A stretch of DNA of 64,000 nt. It comes from Micrasema longulum. Lineage: Eukaryota; Arthropoda; Insecta; Trichoptera; Brachycentridae. Both the position numbers and the translations under genes were made by a program. Under the pieces are notes generated by a model. It worked only from the letters and a program-made list of their open reading frames with translations, was not told where the DNA came from and made no database searches. This document shows, piece by piece, positions 43,521-54,008 of this stretch. Every line of letters starts with the position of its first letter. Positions within the stretch are counted from its first letter, which is position 1. Location: contig JAGVSM010003994.1 in NCBI GenBank assembly GCA_022494885.1, positions 1 through 64,000 of the forward strand, in the 5' to 3' direction.

Positions 43521-45012
43521 GATAGACGCAAATGAAAAAGAATCTACACTTTGTAAATACAGTATATATTTAGCCTCATTTTAAAGTTTAGAAATAGTAA
43601 ATTGAATAAGTGTTCTTTCGTTTTGGACTTTTGTTTATTATAAGAGATACGAAGCTGGTTTTATCCACAAGGAACAATAAAACAAAAAAAATATTTACAG
43701 TCCTTCAAATCAAGAAAACAGACACGTAAAAAATCTTATCCAGTGATCAAACATAGTCCGCTTAGAGACATTTTATATTTTAGACGCATTTTTCTTCCAC
43801 AAAACTTTTTATTTAATTTTTTTCAATTTTATGCTGTCTTGAGCTTTCTTAAGTTGTATTGGTGCTGATTTACCATATAATCAGTATAAAAAATAATTTA
43901 ACAAGAGAACAGACAAATTGTGAATAGTAAAACTGTCCGGTGTTAGGGGTCATTTGATGTGTTCGATCTTAGGGGCTAATAACTTATAACATCTACAACA
44001 TAATCAATCACTTACCTGCAAATAGCAATTCATAATTTTCAATGATATAGAACGAATGTATTGTTATTTATCGACTCCAAGAAATTAATAACAAAGGTTG
44101 GCAACTACCAAGCGCTCTAATCTCCGAGCGAGTAGACTCTGCCCACCAATCTACACCCCCGTGCTGTACTCAACAGACGTGCGCTCTGGTGACAGTAAAA
44201 GTATTATTACGCTTTATTTCGCTGATACAAGTAGTGTCCGGCTTTAGGAGTGGTCCGACGCGTGGGGAACTTCCCCTAAAGGAAGTCGCAAAAGACAAAG
44301 ACAAAATCTTATTGGATATGTCAATGTCTATAAAAAAAAAGAATTTAGAATCGTTTCAAAACAAAAAGTGAGTGCGGAGAGGGTAGGTAGCTCTGCGCTC
44401 TGCAGAAGTAAGCAAACATTTGTTTTTTGTAACGTTTCTTTTTTTTAATTTTCTCGCTTCTAAACCTTCTTTTATATTCCAAAATGTCATCTTTCTCACA
44501 CCGATCATTGTGGTTTTGAGTGTGACAGAGTTTATCATATACGATGTATCACAACAAATGGTGACTCGCAAGTATTGGCTCAGAAGCTGATGGTGCCTTG
44601 ACAGCATAATTATTAGGGGGCAGAACGACGGCAAGTCTGATTAAAAAATTATTTACTTTGATGTCAAAAAATATTAACCATTAAAAAATTAAATTAAATA
44701 GGTATGTGTAACCATGTATAAATACTTTAAAGATATTATTATATAAAATAAAAATAAACAAATTAAAATGTAACCCGCAGACAAACCTCAGATTTGCTGG
44801 AGCAAACTTACTAATTTAGAAATATTTTGGACAGTAAATATATGAAAATTATAATATTTTTTATACTTTAGATTCGATTTTGTTTTCAACCAATCAATAA
44901 ATAAAAATATTTGTCGTTGAGGTTACACTATCACCCATGTTTTGATTGTAAAATATCTTTAAATCTCCTAAATACTTGAATTGAACGTAATTCCATATTT
45001 TATTTCTTTATA
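43521..45012. other. Intergenic, nothing recognised
   Basis: No gene supported. A G/C-richer patch at 44095-44290 includes plus-strand GTCCGGCTTTAGGAG; similar GTCCGGTGTTAGGGG at 43934 suggests a short shared motif. Confidence 0.35.
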
Positions 45013-45235
45013 TTGTATTTTTTTTAAATTTATGTTGTTTATATACTCATCTTCCTTTTTTATACCAACTCAACTTCTAAACACTGTTCTATCTTTTATT
45101 GCTTAATATTGTATTTTTAAAATTTTATGTTGTTTATATACTCATGTTTTATATAACTGCCATGTATGTAAAAGCCTCATGGGCGTGAAAAATTATGTAA
45201 ATAAAAATAATATATTATGATGCTTTATTATTATT
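45013..45235 (+). repeat. LINE 3' end with tandem duplication
   Basis: A unit of about 95 bases ending TATGTTGTTTATATACTCAT is present twice (45013-45055 start, 45108-45145 start). It is followed by GTAAAAGCCTCATGGGCGTG and AATTATGTAAATAAAAATAA, a typical LINE 3' terminus. Confidence 0.45.
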
Positions 45236-45315
45236 ATTTAAAGCGTTAACTTTGTGGCCAAACATTTTACGAAATGTTGTTAAATATTTGTATATAACTA
45301 CCCACCGACTTTTCT

Positions 45316-45358
45316 ATATCTACCGGTTTTGAGACCTAACCGTCTCTTCATCAGAACA
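45316..45358 (-). ncRNA. Degenerate hammerhead-like motif, left arm
   Basis: Minus strand: CTGATGA intact, stem II GAGAC-GGTTAG-GTCTC, but the GAAA box reads AAAA, followed by ACCGGTA and GATAT. Stem I is mostly wobble pairs. The G12-equivalent change predicts an inactive ribozyme. Confidence 0.5.
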
Positions 45359-45513
45359 CCAATTAAAGCAACATGCAAAACCCACTACACACTTTCACCA
45401 TAGTTGCTGTACAAAAATATAAAACCAACACGACATGCATTTTAATTAGCACATGCACTAATATAAACATGTACATCCAGGTGTTTAGAGGGTTTTGCAT
45501 GTTGGTTTAATTG

Positions 45514-45557
45514 GTGTCCTGACGAAGAGACGAGTACGTCTCGAAACCGGTAGACAT
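45514..45557 (+). ncRNA. Candidate hammerhead ribozyme (Penelope-type, minimal stem III)
   Basis: All conserved boxes are in order: stem I strand GTGTC (45514-45518), CTGACGA (45519-45525), stem II GAGACG-AGTA-CGTCTC (45527-45542), GAA plus minimal stem III AC-CG-GT (45543-45551), cleavage base A45552, and the other stem I strand GACAT (45553-45557). One base (A45526) is unpaired between CTGACGA and stem II. The two-pair stem III matches hammerheads described from Penelope-like elements, which usually cleave only weakly as monomers. Cleavage would fall after 45552. Confidence 0.65.
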
Positions 45558-45717
45558 GGAAAAGTCGGTAAGCGGTTATATACAAATATTTAATAACATT
45601 TAGTATACTATATTTTGACTGTCCCTACGTATACCGAATCTGCAAAACAAGGCTTGATGTTTTTTTAAGAAGCTGTTAGATACTTTTGAATTGCCAAACG
45701 TGTGTTTATTGTATTTC

Positions 45718-45832
45718 ATGGCCGATTGGGTGAAATTAAATTAATTTGTATGTCCTAGTGGTTCTTCATAAACCAGCATATTTATACGTTTTTAACACAA
45801 CCCGGAAAATATTTGCAATTTACAATTCATTG
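45718..45832 (+). repeat. Interspersed repeat S, copy 2
   Basis: GTGGTTCTTCATAAACCAGC, ATATTTATACGTTTTTAACA and CAATTTACAATTCATTG match 39951-40070 in order. Confidence 0.5.
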
Positions 45833-46454
45833 TATTTCAATAGATACATGTTTGGCGATTCTACAGTATTTATCAGCCTCAAAAAAATATCAAGCTTTGT
45901 TTTTGCTCTCCTGTAAATCTCGCAAATGCAGATTCAATAGTAAACGTGGAGACCACCAATTTGTCCTTATATAAGTCAATAGAAAACATGACCAAAAAAT
46001 TTTTTAGAACAATTCAATGTAGTTATGAGAAAAAATGGAGATATTGATGTTATCGGGTGCAGTAAGATTAATTCTGCAGTGAGATAAGTTCTGCTAAAAA
46101 CAGTCAGACCGCTTTCATACAACAAAACTGAATTAATCACCTTCTGAAAATGGTGTCAATTACAAAAACGGTATGCATTTCTTAATTTGCAAAAAACACT
46201 TACAACACTAGAAAACTGGTCAAATACATAATAAGGTTCCTTCTTGTGAAAAAAAAAACTTATGTGTTCATTGTTTATTATTTGAAAAAGTCAAAAACAT
46301 TCCAACTGTTGGGTATATATGAGTATTGACTCTTTTCACAAAAGTACTATTACCTCAGTTTCACTTTTCTATGGCTGGTTGCTTTCTGCATAACTACGTT
46401 TAGTTATAAATTAACTCCAAACATGCATTTTTAGCGAAATTATAACATTAACCT
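45833..46454. other. Intergenic, nothing recognised
   Basis: No gene or shared repeat recognised. Confidence 0.4.
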
Positions 46455-46645
46455 ATTGTGGGGACCAGAGAGCGAGAGACAAGGATGTGCTGTCGTCTAT
46501 GGCCGCAGTGCCTAATGGACCTATACAAGGGCGCGTAACGCGTTACTCGCCCTTCTCTGTCTTTACCAGTATTCAAATTCACTCTAAAATATTATTTGTG
46601 TAATCTCTGTATTTTCGTGTGTAATAAACCAAATATTGTAAGTAA
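46455..46645 (+). mobile_element. Possible solo LTR
   Basis: Begins TGTGGGGACCAGAGAGCG, has a G/C-richer first half and a late AATAAACC polyadenylation-type signal, the usual profile of an LTR-retrotransposon terminal repeat. It contains a 28-nt near-perfect palindrome (46527-46554, centred on GTAACGCGTTAC). No partner LTR, primer-binding site or target duplication was found, so this is tentative. Confidence 0.3.
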
Positions 46646-46784
46646 CTTAAATTATTCTATTTTTTATTCCTTGAGGTAAATCCGTTAAATCCATTAAATC
46701 CATTCAATCATATGTTTTACATGAACTAAAAAATAGCTACTATCTAGTAGAGTATAATAAAATGCCTCTTTACTATTATAACAG

Positions 46785-46885
46785 AGATGGAGAACATTTT
46801 AGAGAAGGGAATACGGAAGACTAGGCATTTTTACAGGGAATATAACATATCATTGGCTGTTATGTTATTTATCTCTGTTCTAATT
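46785..46885 (+). repeat. Family X fragment X3
   Basis: AACAGAGATGGAGAACATTT to GGAATACGGAAGACTAGGCA, then a shortened core and ATTTATCTCTGTTCTA, which pairs with the start. The family core is reduced to a small hairpin. Confidence 0.6.
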
Positions 46886-47945
46886 TATGAATCTTCATAA
46901 CTTCCTAGGGGATGATCTCCACCAATATGCCATATCAGTTGGCTTAGAGGTCTTGTAAATAATATCTACGTATTATTTATGAATATTGTAATGGAACTGA
47001 TATTAATATTCATCGAATTAACCAATAGTAGCCACTTGATTAAAATGCAAAATCTTAATAACACATTCAATCTCATATAAACGTGCTTGAATAAATCTTC
47101 CTGAGTGGAATACCTTCGATTGTACACGTAATTGGCCGCCGCTGATCAGAGCTATCCTACCACGCGGTATTTTGAAAATCTTACTTCTTTATTGCTTCTA
47201 TAAATCTTGTTTTACCGTTCTTTTACCCCCCACGTCTCGAGTTCTCCCCTCTGCTGGAGGACTCGGAAATAGTTTACAGAAAAATAAGGGTTTGCAAAAA
47301 GAAAACCTCATTGAAAGAAATAACATTCTGCACCCTCTTCAAACTGTACTCCCCTAGACCAAAATTCCCCAATCAAATTTCAGTAAAAGTGGATTTTGAT
47401 TGCATTCATCCGGAGTTTCCAATTAATCACCTTACTTGACTGATATATCTGCTTATTTTTATGATATATTTTTTAATCAAAATTTTAAGCAAATTGGTCA
47501 AAATTATAATGATATAAATATAAAACAACTTTGTTCTTAGCCATTTTTTTTCCACCGACCTCTATGTCTAGTTTTAAAGATCGCATCCATCTCACTTCAC
47601 ACTTTCCATCTGTGAAAGAACAACAAGACAAAAATACTTGATTTATGGGCTCCATATGTATCGATGTATTGAAATATATTTTTTTTATTTGTTTATTTTT
47701 CCATACATATATAATACACTTTAAAAAAATACATCTAGGCAATAACAATTCCAACGTAGCTGATATTTTTGACAAAAAGTATAGTTTATATAATATAAAT
47801 CGAGAATATTTTATATATTTAATATTTCAAAGATGGTAAACGGTAATTTACCTTTGTTAGATTATAAAGCTTTCTATATTTATTTTTGCATGGGTACTAT
47901 TGTGTACCATATTTACATGTATATCTCGTTTTCAAATATTATTAT
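46886..47945. other. AT-rich stretch, nothing recognised
   Basis: No supported gene. TTTATTTTTCCATACATATA near 47693 has a relative at 56.66 kb (LINE 3' region). Confidence 0.35.
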
Positions 47946-47949
47946 TTGA

Positions 47950-48245
47950 TTTAAATTTATTGCAACAGAGAGGGAAAACATTTTAGAGAGGGGAATATGG
48001 AAGTCTAGGCATTTACAGGGCTTATGACCTGTCAATGGCTGGTTTAAGTGGCCACTTTACACACTGTGTAACATTTACCATTCTGCCCATGTTTCAACAT
48101 CCACATTTTCTCAACTCTTTCATCTGTTGACTTTTGTGAAGTAAAAGAGCTGAAACCTTTACCACGTGGGTGAGATGTATAACTCCCTAGGGAGGAAATC
48201 CAGCCAGTCTGCAAGCATTTGGACATACTCAAACATTGCTGGTTT
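47950..48245 (+). repeat. Family X copy X4
   Basis: Head TTGCAACAGAGAGGGAAAAC, the core (GGGCTTATGACCTGTCAATG, GTGGCCACTTTACACACTGT, AGAGCTGAAACCTTTACC), then the inverted right arm ATAACTCCCTAGGGAGGAAA, TCCAGCCAGTCTGCAAGCAT and TTGGACATACTCAAAC. The segment between core and arm is deleted relative to 49.3-49.7 kb. Confidence 0.7.
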
Positions 48246-48629
48246 ACATAGTTCAAGATTTTGGCTTTAAAAGTAATATAAGTTTTTTTAGTTAACAGTG
48301 AGTTAGCAGCTAATATAATATAATCATTATTGTTTCTATTGGGACATCGTATAACAGTAAAACATTTTTTTTTTGTTGTTTTTAGTTTGGATATGGTTTT
48401 GTTATAGAAAATATCACAAATCTATATTTTAATGAGAAATTCGTGCAAAGATATTATAGGTACTTTCCTACAAGAAATAAATCATTATAAGTTAATTCTA
48501 ATCAAAGTACCTCAAACTCACGAAATGTAATTGTTTTCACAGTTTATTGATTGAAACATTATTTTCGTATTTAAATATTGATAGACAAATCTACTAACGA
48601 CATAAAATAAACCAAATACTTTATATTTA

Positions 48630-48870
48630 AATTTATTTCAACAGAGAGAAAAAACATTTTTGAGAAGGGAATATGGAAGTCTAGGCATTTACAGGGCTTA
48701 TGACCTGTCATTGGCTGGTTTAAGTGGCCGCTTTACACACTGTGTAACATTCACCATTCTGCTCATGTTTGAACATCCACATTTTCTCAACTCTTCCATC
48801 TGTTAACTTTTATGAAGTAAAAGAGCTGAAACCTTAATCACATTTGGACATACTCAAGCATTGTTGCAAA
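48630..48870 (+). repeat. Family X copy X5
   Basis: Same head (ATTTCAACAGAGAGAAAAAA) and core to AAAAGAGCTGAAACCTT, ending in a remnant of the right arm (CATTTGGACATACTCAAGCA). Very similar to X4, which lies 0.7 kb away. Confidence 0.7.
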
Positions 48871-49129
48871 TATTTTTTTTACGTCTAATTATTTAAACGT
48901 TTTATTTTGTTCTCATGTAATATTATAAATATTCCTCACTTTTTAAAACTGTATCTTACACAAAACAATTAAGTAATTTAAATCAAAACAATAATATCAA
49001 AACTCAAATTATAATATTAAAACTATGCATTAGAAGAGTATAAATAAAATTAATATTAAATCACTAAACTGTTAGTTTTATTACATAATAATTATAACTA
49101 CATAATCAATTGGTATTATCGTAATTATT

Positions 49130-49195
49130 AATGTGGATAATTATTTATGAAGCGCTATTTTCGTAAGATACATCAAGGGCGTATATCTAATATTA
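49130..49195 (-). mobile_element. L2-type LINE 3' tail
   Basis: GTGGATAATTATTTATGAAG, GCGCTATTTTCGTAAG and ACATCAAGGGCG match the 3' end of the L2-type LINE at 22578. Confidence 0.65.
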
Positions 49196-49316
49196 ATAGG
49201 CTTAGTGGAGGGGGTGCTCAATATAGCAGATACTCTGGATAAACCCTTAGCCACCACCTAGCTTGTTTATTTTATTTTATAAACTATTCTCATATATTAA
49301 CATACATACAACACAT

Positions 49317-49664
49317 ATGAAAAACACTTTTAAGAATGGAATATAAAAGTCTAGACCTGTCATTGGCTGGTTTAAGTGGCCACTTTACCCACTGTGTAAC
49401 ATTCACAATTCTGTCTGTATTTAAACATCTATATTCCTCTAATTCTTCCCTTTTATCTTTTAATGTTTGTGAAGTTAAAGAGCTGAATCATTTATTGATG
49501 CGGGTGAGATTGATCTGATCTAATTATTTCAGCTACATACTAGACAACGCCTGAAAATATTTTTTAAATATTATTTTTTTTCTTGGATCAGGTGGATTTA
49601 TCAACAAAGTTTTGAGTTTGTCCATTTTTTTGTAGACAAGAACTGAATTCAACCCCCTATGGAG
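49317..49664 (+). repeat. Family X copy X6, longest internal region
   Basis: Runs from AAAAACACTTTTAAGAATGG through the core (GTTTAAGTGGCCACTTTACC), then the region missing in most copies (GATGCGGGTGAGATTGATCT, CTAGACAACGCCTGAAAATA, CAGGTGGATTTATCAACAAA) and on to GTTTGTCCATTTTTTTGTAG and CCCCCTATGGAG. It defines the forward order of the family. A LINE tail starts directly after it. Confidence 0.65.
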
Positions 49665-49667
49665 TTT

Positions 49668-50135
49668 ATTTATTTTATTTTATTTTATTAGGTAATTCAA
49701 CAAAGATGCATACTAGAAAACATACAATATGAAAACATTCGTCGATACAATTTTACATGCATATATATCTTCAATTATAGAATTACACAAAATAGATTTA
49801 TATATAAAGATGTAATACATATTTTTTAAATTTTTTTTATATTTTTTTTTATACAGGATACAATGCAATAAAAAATAAGTTGTACGTGTGTACTTTTCAA
49901 TAAAATTTATTCCTCAGAGATTATTCGCAAAAGCTGAGAGAGTATCATGAAAAATGACAATTTTATTGTTTCGACAGTATATATTATATTCCCGACACAT
50001 GCAGGCCATATGTGTGTGGTATGTAGCATTATTTGGAAACAAAGGCAGTTCAAATATTTCCCGATGTCTAAGTGTTCTCAATCGCGCATTTATTTGTATT
50101 TTATTTAGGAGGTTAGGTAGTATCTATTAGTATTA
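49668..50135 (-). pseudogene. Jockey/CR1-like LINE C-terminus and 3' end
   Basis: Minus strand from 50135: TNLLNKIQINARLRTLRHRE, then IFELPLFPNNATYHTHMACM and VIFHDTLSAFANNL, a LINE C-terminus of the type with an inverted-L order (INxRxxR, LFxLP, TxYxxxxxxxxxCxxxN). The 3' UTR ends in a (TAAAA)n tail, seen as TTTATTTTATTTTATTTTAT at 49670. No catalytic part remains. Confidence 0.65.
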
Positions 50136-50486
50136 GAGTTATTAATATTAACATATTAACTACGACAAACTCAAAACATTGTTATCTAGTATATGTTTTT
50201 CTTTTTCGTACTCTTTTTTGCATTATATGGCAAATAGGGCGCTGAATATTTACACCGCACCGATTGAAACGTAGATATTTATTGTTTGTACCGTAAAGCG
50301 AGTATTTATATCATTTTTAATTATTTTCTAGCAAGTCAGGGCAAGTTCACGGGCATTAGTCGTTTTTGGTTGTGTCTTTATTAGCTGTGTTACTGTGTTT
50401 ACTAAATGGTAGTAATATATCTATAATAATGTTAATTTCGGTAGGAATGGGAGAAAATTGTTTTTTTTTTTTAATATTTCAATTAT
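50136..50486. other. Intergenic, nothing recognised
   Basis: No feature recognised. Confidence 0.4.
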
Positions 50487-50655
50487 TTTGATACTAAAAT
50501 AGGCCAGAAGGCCAAGTTACAGTGATGAATAACAGCTCTGAACGCCCAGGCTTAATAAAAAACACTTTTATTTTTGTGTTCTGACCGGAAACCGAACTTG
50601 CAACCCACAAAACCTGCATAAACTACGATACCACGACCACGGAGACCACCATAAA
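50487..50655 (-). mobile_element. SINE2 copy
   Basis: Minus-strand SINE2: plus-strand TAGGCCAGAAGGCCAAGTTA, CTGAACGCCCAGGCTTAATA, the complement of a weakened box B (GGAAACCGAACTTGC), and head end CCACGACCACGGAGACC. The only minus-strand SINE2 found. Confidence 0.75.
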
Positions 50656-50839
50656 TAAATTTTGAATATTGTTCACACGTGTTTCAAGACCAGACCACGA
50701 AACTTCAGAGGAACTTCCTCATGGCAAACTTTTGAAAAAATCCGTTTAATTTTTTTCGAAAAAATCATTTTGTTGAATATTTTTTATGATTTTAAAATAG
50801 TCAATCTTTAATTCATCAGACAGCAATATTTTTAGCAGT

Positions 50840-51062
50840 GGTAGTCTGAGCCACATCCTGCGTGAAGACAAGCATAAAATCCTTCAATTTATACTTATGG
50901 GCAATATTGAGGGGCAACGTGGACCTGGCGAAGGCGGACGTCTTGCCTGCGCAACTTAAGAGGCTGGACCGGAATGAGATGTGTGGAAGATGCCTTTTTA
51001 GAAGTGACTCCAAACGTCGGGGAAAAAGAATTAATATTTTCACTTTCGTATTAGAATTAATA
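50840..51062 (+). pseudogene. LINE C-terminal fragment
   Basis: Plus strand reads REDKHKILQFILMGNIEGQR then GPGEGG, and after a frame change LRGWTGMRCVEDAFLEVTPN. The order (KILQLIMxGxIEGxRGxGR, then WxGM) is the usual C-terminus of a group of RTE-like LINE proteins. The minus-strand frame across it (51043-50816) is a shadow. Confidence 0.65.
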
Positions 51063-52179
51063 TTTATTTTGACTGACTCTTAGAAAGGAGTTATTTACCC
51101 TACTTAAGCAGTCAATGCAACTATATATCAATGTAGACCTATTACATACTGTCTAGAAAAACACCATCAGTTTACTAAAGGCACTATATTAAAATCAGTT
51201 TTTTTTAGATGATGAAAAATGTTTAAGGATTAAATTATTATTTTTTATCATTGAGGAGAATTTGTTGAAAATTGGAAATTAACGTGAAAGATCTTCAAAT
51301 GAAAAAAAAAGAACTGAAAAAATATTTTCTAGATACTTTATAGTGCCTGTTTATAAATTAATTTGTAAAATATACATAAATTAAATGTAATATAAACCTG
51401 TCATAAAAATATTTTTTAAATATGTCCCACCGAAAAGTCTTTAGACTTAGTGGGTAACAAATTCTTATGTGTATTTTTTTAATTATTAAATAAACGCTGC
51501 TTTACAGCACTGAAACTGAAAAAAAAACAAACAATTTTACGGGGGACTTTCTGGGCCGCGAATACAAACGCTATCTTCATCGATACATATCAAGACGGTG
51601 TAACATAAAATCGATATTTACGTGCAAAAATGTGTATATTTGTGTGAAAATTTAAAGTATCTTCGTCAATAACCTGCATATATATTCCATTTTTCAAACA
51701 GAAAATTTAACTTCCCATTGTAATACGAGCTCTGAGCTGGAAGGGATATTTTGCTATTTTTATATTAAATTCGTTTTGAGGTAATAGTGTAATTAGAGAT
51801 ATATCATCTTGCAATATTATCTAATGAACCGATGAAGGTACCATACAAGATCGATGTTTGATCGCTAATTAAGGTAAACAACTCTAATCCCTATATATTT
51901 AGACGTAGGCAATTCAATTGACAAGGCAATTCAGCACTTGTAACTAATTCTTGGTTACTGGTTTGGGTAAGATAGAAGATTGTATCTCCAAGTGCCCATG
52001 TGGATACATAGAGTATTGTTGGCGGTAACACACTGCTCTGTTGCCCAGGGCGGTTGAAGTAGAATGCAATTATAAACGGGAAAACACTAGACACTGAAGC
52101 AACATTGGTCCACATACACTTACATTATAAATATCAAGAGCTCACAGCGAAAGCAGCCTAATCCGCTGAAATACTTGCG
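51063..52179. other. Intergenic, nothing recognised
   Basis: A 74-codon minus-strand frame (52115-51891) has mixed, protein-like composition but no recognisable family and no flanking splice sites that I trust. Confidence 0.35.
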
Positions 52180-52470
52180 AGATAATAATATTACGCCGAC
52201 CCTTATATATGGAAGTGAGGTATGGAATTAGAAAAAATAAGAAAAAATACAAGAATTTGAGATGAATAAGTCACTCAGATACTAACATAATATTAAAATT
52301 CCTAAATTTCACACAAGTCATTGTCAAAATAGCTTTGTCTTCAAAGGTGAAAAAAATTTTAATAATCTCCCCAATGAACTAAAAACTATTAAAAATATTA
52401 TATCAATAAATAAATTTAAGTTAATCTGAAGAATTTTTTTAAACACGTGTAAAAACGACATTAAATTTTA
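52180..52470 (+). pseudogene. RTE-A scrap followed by another LINE C-terminus
   Basis: TPTLIYGSEVWN at 52190-52230 matches RTE-A (MYGSEVWNW at 63.6 kb). It is followed by IKIPKFHTSHCQNSFVFKGE then NFNNLPNELKTIKNIISI, the FxxLPxELK-type end of a different LINE. Confidence 0.55.
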
Positions 52471-52699
52471 ATTAGTATGAATATATCCTATGTTTTTTTT
52501 TCTCATGTACTTGTATATTAAATATTATATAAACTCTCATAAATAAACAACTACAACAGTGTATGTCACTCTCCAAGCACAAGAGTTAGTCCCTTTTTTG
52601 GAGTGATAACATTTACTAGATATATAAAAGTAGATCTGTATAGATATGTTCTTAAAAAAACATGTACCTTTTATGAAATTTATTAATAAAAAAATAAAA
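52471..52699. other. AT-rich stretch, nothing recognised
   Basis: No feature recognised. Confidence 0.4.
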
Positions 52700-52997
52700 A
52701 TATGCTGAATGCTGTCGAAATGCAATCTCTTAGGCGAATATGATACCGAAATTCACGCATTATGTGAGGCTGAGACAAGCATTATCGACATGACCAAGAG
52801 AGGAGTGCTGCGTTGGTTTGGACATGTAGAGCGAATGGACGGCAAAAAAACGGCTAAAAAGATGTTCTATGTGAATGTTGATGGATGCAGAAAACAAGAA
52901 AGACCGAGAAATACCAAAAAATGACCAAATTCAACAAATACTTGAAGATGGACATATCAAAAATCAGAATTATCAGCGTGCGTGCGTGCGTGAAAAG
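52700..52997 (+). pseudogene. RTE-A fragment
   Basis: ATGCTGTCGAAATGCAATCT and CTTAGGCGAATATG, then in frame EIHALCEAETSIIDMTKRGV and LRWFGHVERMDGKKTAKKM. It matches 63670-63990 closely, with an internal deletion after the RRI segment and a shift near 52905. The end, at the position of the ACMRR codons of RTE-A, runs straight into another LINE's 3' tail at 52998. Confidence 0.75.
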
Positions 52998-53545
52998 ATT
53001 TATTTATTTAATATATTACATACTATAAAGTTACATTTACTACTATTTTTGATATTATATTTAAGTTTAGTATTATGTTATTTTAATGCTGTTCCTCTCC
53101 AAAAATGAGACAAGCCCCTGTCCATGGAGAGGGAATTACACTGAGTTAATAGTATGTACAAGTATTATACGCATTTTATAATACATAATAAAATAAAATA
53201 GATAGTCATTTTTCATTCGTCCTTATAAATCATTAAGTGTTTCTTAGCAAGGTGTTCTTTTTAAGGTTATTTATATATTTTATTTTCTTAATTTCTTAAG
53301 GGAGGCTTTTAATGTTTTTTATGCCTAAATAAACGTATTTTTTCTGGAATTGTTGCGTATGACATTCTGGTTAGTTAAAATATTTGGAAATCGCAAAGAT
53401 ATGCTTGTGTTAATTTTTTAATAAATCTCCTTCCTCTCTATCCCATAATGAGTTCAATAACATTTTCTTATTCATTTTATTATGCCATTTCATGTTCTGA
53501 TCTATTATAACAGCGAGGTACTTAATTTCTTTTTATCGCATTTTT
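52998..53545 (-). pseudogene. LINE 3' end and RT-distal segment
   Basis: Minus strand near 53540 reads KEIKYLAVIIDQNMKWHNKM, the IKYLGVxxDxxxxW motif after the palm of many LINE proteins. Deletions follow, then a 3' UTR (TCCATGGACAGGGGCTTGTC on the minus strand) and an (AAAT)n tail at 52998. It sits inside or against the RTE-A copy, so it probably inserted there. Confidence 0.6.
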
Positions 53546-53734
53546 TATCTTAGATAATAATTTTTATTTTGTTTGCTATTTTAAGATGTTTTATTGTGAA
53601 TGGAATGCAGTTTTAATTTTATATTTAAAGCACTAACTTTGTGGTTATTCGTTATAATTAAATGAAGTAAAACAACGTTGTTTTTAACCACTAATTAATA
53701 AATAACCAAATAAACAATATTTACATTCAAATTA

Positions 53735-54008
53735 GTTGCAATAAAGAGGTAAAACCTTCTGAGGATGAAATATGGAAGTCTAGGTTTAAGTGGCCACTTC
53801 ACACGCTCTGTAATATTCACCATTCTACCTATGTTTGAACATCGACTTTTCCTCAACTCTTCCATTTATTTACTCTTGTGAAGTAAAAGAGCGGAAACCT
53901 TCATCGTGTGGGTGAGATTCATCCAGCTAAACCAGTTCACCTACTAGGCTACGCCTGAAAACAATTTTCCAATTTTTATACTTCTTCTTTTACCGGGTAG
54001 TTAATTCA
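53735..54008 (+). repeat. Family X copy X7
   Basis: TTGCAATAAAGAGGTAAAAC, the core from TTTAAGTGGCCACTTCACAC to AGAGCGGAAACCTTCATCG, then GTGGGTGAGATTCATCC, CTAGGCTACGCCTGAAAAC and ACCGGGTAGTTAATTC. It leads directly into the left arm of X8, so the two units are in tandem. Confidence 0.65.

Larger units (their letters stand above)
45270..45603. mobile_element. Inverted-repeat element with divergent hammerhead arms
   Basis: Two arms of about 120 bases are inverted: GAAATGTTGTTAAATATTTG on the left against CAAATATTTAATAACATTT on the right, CCGACTTTTCTATATCTACC against GGTAGACATGGAAAAGTCGG, and CACCAATTAAAGCAACATGC against GCATGTTGGTTTAATTGGTG. Both arms contain a hammerhead-like motif reading outward. 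About 100 bases separate the arms. The layout is what a pair of oppositely oriented Penelope-like terminal repeats would leave. No protein is encoded. Confidence 0.65.

Noticed and set aside
51891..52115. Minus-strand 74-codon frame as a membrane-protein exon
   Set aside because: A hydrophobic stretch is present, but no family resemblance or flanking splice sites could be supported.
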